Shown in pieces: positions 1 through 6,002 of a DNA stretch of 64,000 nucleotides. Below the pieces are notes generated by a model, which ran no database searches, had not been told where the DNA came from, and saw nothing but the letters and a program-made list of their open reading frames with translations. The position numbers were made by a program, and so were the translations under genes. How positions within the stretch are numbered: position 1 is the first letter of the stretch; each line of letters starts with the position of its first letter. The stretch covers positions 1 to 64,000 of the forward strand of contig FMXS01000015.1 of assembly GCA_900104495.1 (NCBI GenBank), read 5' to 3'. The stretch comes from Ruminococcaceae bacterium FB2012. Its GTDB lineage: Bacteria > Bacillota > Clostridia > Oscillospirales > Ruminococcaceae.

Positions 1-1
1 A

Positions 2-208
2 CTTCTTGAGCATGGCAACTACCTCGCTTTCTATGATACTATTATACCATATTTTCTGGCGATTGTCGAGGGGTTTGTCAACAGGGCCGAAATGGAACCT
101 GAGGCAGTGAAGGAGCAGACCGCCGAGCCGGAGCCTGTCCCCGAGCCGGAACAGGAGGAAGAACAGGCAGAGGAACAGGAGATACAAGTGGAAGAACTGA
201 GCCTGTGA
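2..208 (+). CDS. C-terminal part of an acidic mobile-element protein (partial)
   Basis: The reading frame is open from the window edge to a TGA, giving the last 68 residues of a protein whose start lies outside. The visible part begins with an aromatic and hydrophobic stretch that could pack as one helix, then turns into a Glu/Pro/Gln-rich tail of about 35 residues, presumably disordered. I do not recognise the family. Its place just upstream of an excisionase-like gene and an integrase suggests cargo or a replication/transfer protein of the same integrated element. This is inferred from context only. Confidence 0.5.
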   Translation, partial: LLEHGNYLAFYDTIIPYFLAIVEGFVNRAEMEPEAVKEQTAEPEPVPEPEQEEEQAEEQEIQVEELSL

Positions 209-332
209 CCGCCCACAGCGCCCCGTGTGCGATGGCAGCAGCATGGTGAGGAAAACACCAGCAGGGCAGCTCGGCGGGGCTGTCGGGGCGGGTGTGGGCG
301 TGCAGGAAAGAATTATGAAAGGAAGGATAGAA

Positions 333-566
333 ATGATAAAAACAGATGCAATGTTCAAGCACACCCCCGACATGATGTCGGTACCCGAGGCGGCAAAGGA
401 GCTTCGCATCGGGAAGAACCGAACCTATGAGCTTATCAAAGAGGGCAGACTCGAGGCGATCAGGGTCGGGCGTAAGCTGATAGTTCCCAAGTCAGCGCTG
501 TATGAATTTTGTCGGGATGAACGAAACTACTTGTTGATATTGCCGAATTGGAGGAAATATGGATAG
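333..566 (+). CDS. xis: Excisionase-like MerR/winged-helix DNA-binding protein
   Basis: A 77-residue protein whose residues 16 to 53 match the excisionase-type helix-turn-helix domain: a SVPEAAKEL helix, the turn-and-recognition segment IGKNRTYELIKEG, and a wing with a VGRK-IVPK pattern. Such proteins bend attachment-site DNA and steer the partner integrase towards excision. I chose the ATG at 333 because a GAAAGGAAGG Shine-Dalgarno sequence ends 6 nt upstream; the ATG at 315 and an upstream frame start at 225 are poorer. It lies 69 nt before the integrase in the same orientation, the usual xis-int order of Tn916-like and related elements. The symbol is by role, not by close homology. Confidence 0.75.
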   Translation: MIKTDAMFKHTPDMMSVPEAAKELRIGKNRTYELIKEGRLEAIRVGRKLIVPKSALYEFCRDERNYLLILPNWRKYG

Positions 567-635
567 ACATTACCGCGGTCTTGTGGTATTGTGGTGTTGA
601 CGGTCGGGGACGGCCAAAAACGAAAGGGGAATGCA

Positions 636-1850
636 ATGAAAAGAACAACAGGACATTTAGCCGAGAAGAACGGCAGATGGTATGCGGTGCTGAATCTGTA
701 CGACGCCGACGGCAAGCGCCGCGAGAAATGGCAGAGCCTCGACCTTGAAGCCAAGAAAGGCACCAAGACCGAGGCTAACCACAGGCTGATACAGATACTC
801 GAGCGCCTGAATTCAGGCGACTTGTACCTCCGCGAAACCATGACCCACGCCGAGCGTGAGCGCAACCGCATAGCCGATATGAAGGTCGAGGACTACCTTG
901 CCGAGTGGCTCGAAGGCTACAAGGGGAGCGTTACTAAAGCGACCTACGACAGCTACGAGATGTATGTTAAAGTCCACATGATACCCTTTTTCAAGCCGAT
1001 GAAGCTCAAGGTGCGTGAGATCACGGGCGATGAGATCAACGCATACTATGCTCACCTTCGGGCAAAGGGCTTGAAAGGAACTACCTGTCAGCGCCACCAC
1101 GCACTCCTGCACCTTGCCTTCAAATCGGCGATGAAGCGCAGGATCATTCCGAGCAATCCTGTCGATCAGGCGGACAGGCCTAAAGCACAGCAGTTCATCG
1201 GGAACTACTATAACGCCGAAGAGATCAAGGCTCTGATCGACTGCACAAGGGATGACCCTCTCCATATCGTAATAGTCATAGCCGCTTACTACGGCTTGCG
1301 CCGGAGCGAGGTCATAGGGCTGAAATGGTCGGCGATAGACTTCGGGGGCAGGGCGGTCAGCATCAAGCACAAGGTCTTGCAGGAAGGCAAAAAGCTGGAA
1401 GGCTACGATGTAATGAAAACCAAATCCTCATACCGTACCCTGCCGCTGATACCCATAGTCGAGCAAGAGCTTCTCGCTGAGCGTGAAAAGCAAGCTGAGA
1501 TGAAAAAGGTCTTCGGCTATGCCTACAATCACGACTATGACGAGTACATCTGCGTGGATGCGGTAGGGGAGCTCATCAAGCCCAACTATGTGACCGACCA
1601 TTTCAAGGTGATCCTCAAGCAGAATGGATTGAGAAAAATCAGATTTCATGATCTCCGTCATTCATGTGCGAGCCTGCTCCTTGCCAACGGCGTACAGATG
1701 AAGCTGATACAGGAATGGTTAGGCCATAGCGACATCAGCACAACGAGCAACGTCTATTCCCATGTTGACAGCGAGAGCAAGAAGCTCTCGGCGAGGGCAA
1801 TTGAAAGGGCGCTTGGGGAGAATGACGAAGGAAGAAAGGAGGGGGCATAA
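636..1850 (+). CDS. int: Tyrosine recombinase / phage-type integrase
   Basis: A 404-residue integrase with three expected parts: an N-terminal arm-binding domain (about 1-60, three-stranded type found in Tn916-like integrases), a SAM-like core-binding domain (about 80-170), and a catalytic domain. All catalytic residues are visible: Arg222 in GLRRSE, His338 and Arg341 in HDLRH, His364 in WLGHS, and the nucleophile Tyr374 in VYSHV. The start at 636 (MKRTTG) has GGGG upstream at good spacing; the in-frame ATG at 591 lacks a site. The gene points towards the tRNA-Ser region to its right, where arm-like repeats and a split tRNA mark the element end. It should catalyse integration and excision of the element. 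Confidence 0.93.
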   Translation: MKRTTGHLAEKNGRWYAVLNLYDADGKRREKWQSLDLEAKKGTKTEANHRLIQILERLNSGDLYLRETMTHAERERNRIADMKVEDYLAEWLEGYKGSVTKATYDSYEMYVKVHMIPFFKPMKLKVREITGDEINAYYAHLRAKGLKGTTCQRHHALLHLAFKSAMKRRIIPSNPVDQADRPKAQQFIGNYYNAEEIKALIDCTRDDPLHIVIVIAAYYGLRRSEVIGLKWSAIDFGGRAVSIKHKVLQEGKKLEGYDVMKTKSSYRTLPLIPIVEQELLAEREKQAEMKKVFGYAYNHDYDEYICVDAVGELIKPNYVTDHFKVILKQNGLRKIRFHDLRHSCASLLLANGVQMKLIQEWLGHSDISTTSNVYSHVDSESKKLSARAIERALGENDEGRKEGA

Positions 1851-1931
1851 ATAGTACTATATAAAAGAGCCCATGCGAGGAATGACCTGGCATGGGCTCG
1901 AATAGGCATTGATTTGGAATAAAATGTAAGA

Positions 1932-1965
1932 TTTCTCGCAGTTTTCTCGCAAAAACTGCGAGAAA
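1932..1965. repeat. 14-bp perfect hairpin with TTTCTCGCA-type repeats (integrase arm-site candidate)
   Basis: Arms at 1932-1945 and 1952-1965 are perfectly complementary around a 6-nt loop. The left side also contains direct repeats of TTTCTCGCAG/TTTTCTCGCA, and 1934-1953 recurs perfectly in inverted orientation at 2183-2202. It follows the integrase stop by about 80 nt and has no U-tract, so I favour integrase or excisionase arm-type binding sites over a terminator. Confidence 0.55.
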
Positions 1966-2072
1966 CGAGTCCGATATTTTGGACATTCTTGAAAATGTGC
2001 GATAAAAGGCAAAAATAAACCGCCTTAAGCATCTCTGCAAAAGGCGGAAATACGCGGCTCCTGACCGCTTGT

Positions 2073-2162
2073 TGGCGGAGAGTCAGGGATTCGAACCCTG
2101 GGTGAGTTTTGCCCCACACAGCATTTCGAGTGCTGCACCTTCGACCACTCGGACAACTCTCC
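2073..2162 (-). tRNA. tRNA-Ser (anticodon CGA)
   Basis: The minus strand folds as a class II tRNA: acceptor GGAGAGT at the 5' end pairing with ACTCTCC, discriminator G, and CCA encoded at 2073-2075. The anticodon stem CAGCA/TGCTG closes the loop CTCGAAA (anticodon CGA). A long variable arm and the T-loop GGTTCGAATCC follow. It reads serine UCG codons. It lies between the integrase and a disrupted second tRNA-Ser with the same anticodon, and between two perfect 20-bp inverted repeats, so it may be carried by the mobile element rather than being the native gene. Confidence 0.95.
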
Positions 2163-2182
2163 GTACTAAAAATATTGAGAAA

Positions 2183-2202
2183 TTTGCGAGAAAACTGCGA
2201 GA
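2183..2202. repeat. Inverted copy of the 1934-1953 repeat
   Basis: These 20 bases are the exact reverse complement of 1934-1953. The two copies flank the intact tRNA-Ser(CGA). A 20-bp perfect match between two intergenic sites is unlikely by chance. Together with the integrase they look like arm sites of an att region, implying that element DNA extends at least to 2202. Confidence 0.55.
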
Positions 2203-2257
2203 TACGCTCCGGCAGAGCCGACGTATCAGAGAACCTATCACGCGGAAACACGCGATT

Positions 2258-2329
2258 TGCGGACTTGAACCGTGACAAACCCGACTATGTTTCGAGTGCG
2301 CCCCGTTATGACCACTTCGATACGTCTCC
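2258..2329 (-). pseudogene. tRNA-Ser(CGA) 5' half joined to foreign 3' sequence (att junction)
   Basis: On the minus strand, positions 2329 to about 2290 read as a good tRNA-Ser 5' half: acceptor strand GGAGACG, a class II D-arm, stem GCGCA and anticodon loop CTCGAAA. Downstream the partner stem should be TGCGC but is CATAG, and no CGTCTCC acceptor partner follows. A weak T-arm-like GGTTCAAGTCC is present. The break falls at the 3' edge of the anticodon loop. The simplest reading is integration of an element into the anticodon loop, with core TTTCGAGTG (2290-2298, plus strand). The missing 3' half would lie at the other end of the element, outside this window. Confidence 0.6.
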
Positions 2330-2341
2330 ATGTTCTGTCGG

Positions 2342-2574
2342 CGGCGGTCAATGACCGCCGATACATTTTCGGCTTGCCGACCGCTTGCAGGCACTTATAT
2401 ATTATACTACACCCCGCCCTAAAAAGCAATACCCTGCGGTGGGATTTCGCTTGTTAATTTTTTGTGAACGCATAATTTCGCCCGCGTATTCATTTAACAT
2501 TGTTTTTAGCAGATTAAACGAAAATTAGGTTAATAAATTGTGCATTGTTTTTTGAAAAAATTCTAAATTTTCTC
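2342..2574. other. Intergenic AT-rich stretch with a CGGCGGTCA/TGACCGCCG palindrome
   Basis: The 9-bp inverted repeat at 2342-2350 and 2352-2360 is the only structure I see. The rest is AT-rich leader DNA before the promoter at 2575; no gene is supported. Confidence 0.35.
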
Positions 2575-2603
2575 TTGCCTTAATTCTCTGATTGTGATAT
2601 AAT
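2575..2603 (+). promoter_or_regulatory. Sigma-A promoter for the coiled-coil protein gene
   Basis: TTGCCT and TATAAT are separated by exactly 17 bp, and a TGTGA extension precedes the -10. Transcription would start about 60 nt upstream of the gene at 2669. Confidence 0.8.
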
Positions 2604-2668
2604 ACAATTATGAACCCCCTAGCATAAAGATTTATGTCAGGTATATCATCGAAAGGATTGATCACACA

Positions 2669-4015
2669 ATGGCGTTAGGAAGAAAGAAGAAGGAAGAATC
2701 TACCAATGATAAGATCATCCGCCTTTTCCAGGAAGGCAAGTCGGTAGAGGATATTGTCGGGGAGGTGGCGCTGAGAGCCGATATCGTTACGGGCGTTATC
2801 CAGAGAAAGCTCGGTCCCGATGCCGTTCCCGATGCCGCAGTACCTCACGAAAGGTCCCAGGCGGCTGCTGTTATCAACTCTGCATCGAACGCTTCCGAGA
2901 CTCCTGCCGCACCGGCTGTGCCCGAGCCCGAGGAAGTTGAGGGCATGAGCAAGCTGGAAAGATATATGTTTGAAAAGAAGAAGAAAATGGAGAGCGAGCC
3001 TGCTCCCGCACCGGCACCGTCTGCACCTTCCGTGGGCGAAATGGAAGGCATCTCGCTGGCGGATCTGCCTGCGTCAGAGCCCGAGCCCGAGCCTGTACCG
3101 CTGGTGAACGAGCCTCCGAAGGAGCAGGTGCATAGAGTATCCCTTGTGGACGATTATAAGAGACAGGTGGCTGAGAGAGACAGCAATATTCCCAAGTCCG
3201 TTTCCAATATGGACGGGATCTCGCTGGAGTCCCCCGCAGTTCCGCCGGCTCCCAGTGTTCCTTCGTATACTGTTCCGTCTCCCGGCGAGGAGTATGCCGA
3301 AATGGAGGCTCTTGTTCCTCCCGATGTTGAATCCACCGAGATCTCCGATGCTCCTATTCTTGCCTATTCCGGCGAGCCCGAGCCCGCTGTTGAGGAGACC
3401 GTTGAGGAGATCACCGAGCCCGCAGCCGAGTTCGCAGCCGAGTCCGAAGAGGCTCCCGCTGCTCCTGCCTCTTCCGCTGACGGTGACGTTGCAGGCAGAG
3501 CCGCAAACAAGATGAAGGCCTTTGCTATGAGCCAGATCGAGGCTAACAACGCCAGGATCGCCGAGCTGGAGAATCAGAGCGCTCTTGTCAAGAACGAGTA
3601 TTCTTCCAGGATCGAGGAGGCTAACACTGCTTTGACCTTGAGCCAGAGCAATTTCGATACTGTTGAGAGCGAGCTCAGCGAGGCTTACAAGGCCGGCGAG
3701 AAGGCAAGGGAAGAGCACGCTATTGCTATCGCGGCTATCGACGACGATTACAGACGCAAGCTGGCTGCTCTTGACGAGGAGTACAAGACCGCCACCTTCG
3801 AGGCCAATAACAAGTATCAGGAATTCGATGACAAGAACCGTCAGGATATTGAGAGACTCGACGGTGAGAAGATTGCTGCGCAGGCTGACCTTGTCGCTAA
3901 GAGAAAGGCTGTTGCCGAGATCCATTCCGTTATTGACACCGAGGGCGCCAAGATCGCAGAGCAGATCAAGGCTCTCAAGGAAGAGAATGCCGGCTATCAG
4001 CAGTTCCTGAACTGA
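2669..4015 (+). CDS. Acidic coiled-coil protein with an N-terminal HTH-like segment
   Basis: A 448-residue protein that I do not recognise. Residues 1-50 are basic and then helical (KIIRLFQEGKSVEDI is typical of a small HTH). Residues about 60-260 are rich in Pro, Glu, Ser and Ala and probably disordered, with recurrent EGIS-L or DGISLE motifs at about 125 and 185. Residues about 270-445 are a heptad-like, charge-rich coiled coil ending in ENAGYQQFLN. No signal peptide or membrane segment is visible, so it should be cytoplasmic. It has its own promoter and terminator. A structural, filament-like or DNA-associated role is possible but is only inferred. The Shine-Dalgarno AAAGGA lies rather far (12 nt) from the ATG. 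Confidence 0.8.
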   Translation: MALGRKKKEESTNDKIIRLFQEGKSVEDIVGEVALRADIVTGVIQRKLGPDAVPDAAVPHERSQAAAVINSASNASETPAAPAVPEPEEVEGMSKLERYMFEKKKKMESEPAPAPAPSAPSVGEMEGISLADLPASEPEPEPVPLVNEPPKEQVHRVSLVDDYKRQVAERDSNIPKSVSNMDGISLESPAVPPAPSVPSYTVPSPGEEYAEMEALVPPDVESTEISDAPILAYSGEPEPAVEETVEEITEPAAEFAAESEEAPAAPASSADGDVAGRAANKMKAFAMSQIEANNARIAELENQSALVKNEYSSRIEEANTALTLSQSNFDTVESELSEAYKAGEKAREEHAIAIAAIDDDYRRKLAALDEEYKTATFEANNKYQEFDDKNRQDIERLDGEKIAAQADLVAKRKAVAEIHSVIDTEGAKIAEQIKALKEENAGYQQFLN

Positions 4016-4029
4016 TCCCCAAAAATAAG

Positions 4030-4057
4030 AGGCGCACCCGGGCGGATGCGCCTTTTT
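4030..4057 (+). terminator. Rho-independent terminator
   Basis: The stem AGGCGCA/TGCGCCT closes a 10-nt loop and is followed by TTTTT. It sits 15 nt after the stop at 4015, and on the other strand just after the small gene ending at 4065, so it may act in both directions. Confidence 0.85.
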
Positions 4058-4064
4058 GTTTCTG

Positions 4065-4286
4065 CTATTTGTGACCGATGTCTGAGGGGTCCCGGCCGTA
4101 TTTTTTGTAAAAGGCCCTGATGTCCTCGTCGGAGCGGACCAGCTCGGAGCAGAGCAGGCGTTTGGAGACGGGGTCGTAGAAGCCGATGATCTTCTCGCCG
4201 GTGCAGACGCTGGACTCGGTCCTGATCTCAAGGCCCTCGCAGTCCTTGGGCACGGGGAGGGGCTTGAAGCTTTTAAAGAGGCTCAC
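4065..4286 (-). CDS. Small conserved-looking protein downstream of nrdR
   Basis: A 73-residue cytoplasmic protein, no family recognised. The middle holds a small beta-rich pattern (VCTGEKIIGFYDPVSKRLLCSELVRS) with two Cys. The C-terminus is charged and helical (EDIRAFYKKYGRDPSD). It begins 12 nt after the nrdR stop on the same strand, so the two should be co-transcribed from the promoter at 4801-4829. A role linked to NrdR is possible from context only. Confidence 0.65.
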   Translation of the reverse strand: MSLFKSFKPLPVPKDCEGLEIRTESSVCTGEKIIGFYDPVSKRLLCSELVRSDEDIRAFYKKYGRDPSDIGHK

Positions 4287-4298
4287 GGTACGCCTCCG

Positions 4299-4748
4299 TT
4301 ATTTTTCGTCCGAAAGTTCGGAGATGATCTGGATGAAAGCATCCACATTGTCGAAGTCCTTATAGACGGAGGCAAAGCGGACGTAGGCCACGGAATCCAG
4401 CTTTTTGAGGCCCGCAAGGACCTTATCGCCGATCTCGCTTGTGGTGGTCTCGGTCTGCATAGCGTTGGCGTAGGTGTTCTCGATGTCCTCCACCAAAGCG
4501 TTGACCTGCTCGACGCTTACGGGGCGCTTCTTTATAGCGGTCTGGAGACCCTTGAACAGCTTCATCCGGTCGAAGGGCTCGAAGCTGCCGTCTTTCTTGT
4601 AGACCATGAGCAGCGGTTTTTCAACGACTTCGTATGTAGTGAAGCGCTTACCGCAGTTGGTACACTCGCGCCTTCTGCGCTTCTTGCCCTCGCTGGGGCG
4701 TGAATCTATGACCTTAGTATCCTCAAAATTACAAAACGGACATCTCAT
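4299..4748 (-). CDS. nrdR: Transcriptional repressor NrdR
   Basis: A 149-residue NrdR. The N-terminal zinc ribbon has Cys3, Cys6, Cys29 and Cys32 with the basic patch KKRRRREC; the ATP-cone follows (PLLMVYKKDGSFEPFDRMKL). Length and layout match the family. NrdR senses ATP/dATP and represses ribonucleotide reductase genes through paired NrdR boxes. The ATG at 4748 has AAGGAG 8 nt upstream; an upstream extension to 4829 is excluded because it would run into the promoter. Likely targets in this window are nrdDG at 10.4 kb, and possibly its own gene, since a GGACA-n5-TGTCC palindrome lies in its leader. Confidence 0.97.
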   Translation of the reverse strand: MRCPFCNFEDTKVIDSRPSEGKKRRRRECTNCGKRFTTYEVVEKPLLMVYKKDGSFEPFDRMKLFKGLQTAIKKRPVSVEQVNALVEDIENTYANAMQTETTTSEIGDKVLAGLKKLDSVAYVRFASVYKDFDNVDAFIQIISELSDEK

Positions 4749-4774
4749 AATTATTCTCCTTGTCTTTGACAGTC

Positions 4775-4789
4775 GGACATATTGTGTCC
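4775..4789 (-). promoter_or_regulatory. NrdR-box-like palindrome in the nrdR leader
   Basis: On the minus strand this reads GGACACAATATGTCC, an inverted repeat GGACA/TGTCC. Its CACAATAT core is shared with the box at 10370-10385 upstream of nrdD. It sits just downstream of the -10, where a repressor would block transcription. Autoregulation is inferred. Confidence 0.45.
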
Positions 4790-4800
4790 CCTTACGACTA

Positions 4801-4829
4801 ATTATACCATAAATTGTACTCTTTGTCAA
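4801..4829 (-). promoter_or_regulatory. Consensus sigma-A promoter of nrdR
   Basis: On the minus strand TTGACA (4829-4824) and TATAAT (4806-4801) are both perfect consensus hexamers, 17 bp apart. Confidence 0.93.
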
Positions 4830-4858
4830 GGTCCTGCGGACGGCGTAACGCCGCCGCC

Positions 4859-5040
4859 GTCAGCATAGTGCGGGCCGAAAAACTGTTTGGCGGCGGGGTA
4901 CAGCTGACTGCGTGGCTTTACAGATGTCAGCGTAGTGCGGGCCGATAAAACTGTTTGTCGGCGGGGCTCGGCTGAGTTCGAGGCTTTACAGATGTCAGCG
5001 TAGTGCGGGCCGAAAAAATTGTTTATCGGCGGGGTCTTGC
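4859..5040. repeat. Three tandem 67/68-bp repeats, each with a hairpin
   Basis: The word AGTGCGGGCC recurs at 4867, 4934 and 5002, and most of the unit between (GTCAGC, the GCCGA-T/A-rich-TCGGC hairpin, GGCGGGG, GGCTTTACAGAT) is repeated. In the second copy GCCGATAAA pairs fully with TTTGTCGGC around ACTG; the third copy keeps the fold with one mismatch. No reading frame spans it. It fills the gap between the divergent nrdR promoter and the convergent end of the permease gene. Confidence 0.75.
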
Positions 5041-5080
5041 GGACGGCGTGGCTCTGCGGGAGCCAGCGTTGTGAGGGGTG

Positions 5081-5917
5081 CTATTTAACTATCTGAAATC
5101 CGACTATCCCCGCGACGGTGACGGCTCCGCCGATGATGCTGAGCTTCGGGAGCTTATTCCTGCGGTCGGCAAGGGTCAGTATGAACAGCACCACCAGTAT
5201 CAGCGGCTGGATGAAGGAATAGTTCGACAGACTGCGGGCGGCGGTGTAGTTCTCCCCGAGGAGCCCCGCCGTGTTGGGCAGCTTCGCCAGCAGGACGATC
5301 AGCGCTCCCTTCCGTCCCATAGGCTTTGAGAGCATCTTCCTAATGTCTATTCGCAGGAACGATATCACGGCAATGATAATCAGCGAGAAGAACAGCGTCA
5401 GCGTGTTCGGCAGGATGCTGCCGGTGCTGCGCATCACCAGGCCGTAGCCGTATTTCATCAGAATGTAGACCGTCAAGTGGAGCCATATCTTTTTGTAGTT
5501 TGTACTCCGGCGGTCGGCGCGGGCGGCGGCGGCCAGTCCCGCGAATGTGACGGCTATGAATGTCAGACACAGCACCGACAGGGAAGCATCGTAGAATATA
5601 ACGTCGGTGAAGTAGGAGATAAACAGCGTCAGCCCCACCCATGATTTCAGCTGGAAGGGAGACATCTCCCGAAGGATAGAGGGCAGTACGGCGAACTCGG
5701 TATATTTGATAAAGGTTATCCCCGCTATGGGGATAAGTATCCTCGGGGACCACTCAAAGCTGAGGTCGTAGAAAGGCAGAGTGCATCCGAGGAACACCAC
5801 GGTGCCGGAGGCCATAAGGAACATCAGCTCGTGACGGTCATACAAACACCTGCTGACGGCGTACTTATCGTTCAGCGAACAAAGCGTATAGCAGAATACT
5901 ACAAGCAGCATTACCGG
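5081..5917 (-). CDS. EamA/DMT-superfamily-like membrane permease
   Basis: About 278 residues, almost wholly hydrophobic, with roughly ten predicted transmembrane helices and the short basic loops typical of the drug/metabolite transporter superfamily. The C-terminus (LPKLSIIGGAVTVAGIVGF) is the usual last EamA helix. The substrate is unknown. I chose the GTG at 5917 because AAGGGAG lies 9 nt upstream. The longer ATG start at 5968 overlaps the -10 of the gene's own promoter and has no Shine-Dalgarno sequence. It is divergent from the GH67 gene and shares its promoter region, so uptake or efflux of a sugar-related compound is conceivable. Confidence 0.75.
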   Translation of the reverse strand, partial: PVMLLVVFCYTLCSLNDKYAVSRCLYDRHELMFLMASGTVVFLGCTLPFYDLSFEWSPRILIPIAGITFIKYTEFAVLPSILREMSPFQLKSWVGLTLFISYFTDVIFYDASLSVLCLTFIAVTFAGLAAAARADRRSTNYKKIWLHLTVYILMKYGYGLVMRSTGSILPNTLTLFFSLIIIAVISFLRIDIRKMLSKPMGRKGALIVLLAKLPNTAGLLGENYTAARSLSNYSFIQPLILVVLFILTLADRRNKLPKLSIIGGAVTVAGIVGFQIVK

Positions 5918-5941
5918 CACTTGCCACAGCTCCCTTCTGTT

Positions 5942-5987
5942 TTGACATCCAATAGAAGATTGTATCATAGATTTGTGAATAATTCAA
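5942..5987. promoter_or_regulatory. Overlapping divergent promoters
   Basis: The minus-strand promoter has TTGAAT (5987-5982), a 17-bp spacer and TACAAT (5964-5959). The plus-strand candidate is TTGACA (5942-5947) with TATCAT (5963-5968, 15-bp spacer), which is weaker. The two -10 regions overlap, so transcription of the permease and of the GH67 operon may be mutually exclusive or share a regulator. Confidence 0.6.
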
Positions 5988-6002
5988 CATCGGGTGATAA
6001 CT

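Noticed and set aside
2073..2110. Conventional integration at the 3' end of the intact tRNA-Ser
   Set aside because: Possible, but it does not explain the split second tRNA-Ser with the same anticodon nor the repeat copy at 2183-2202 on the far side of the tRNA.
4859..5040. Tandem repeats considered as a CRISPR array
   Set aside because: Only three units, no unique spacers, no cas genes nearby.
5917..5968. Longer N-terminus of the permease from the ATG at 5968
   Set aside because: The ATG lies within the gene's own promoter and has no Shine-Dalgarno sequence.
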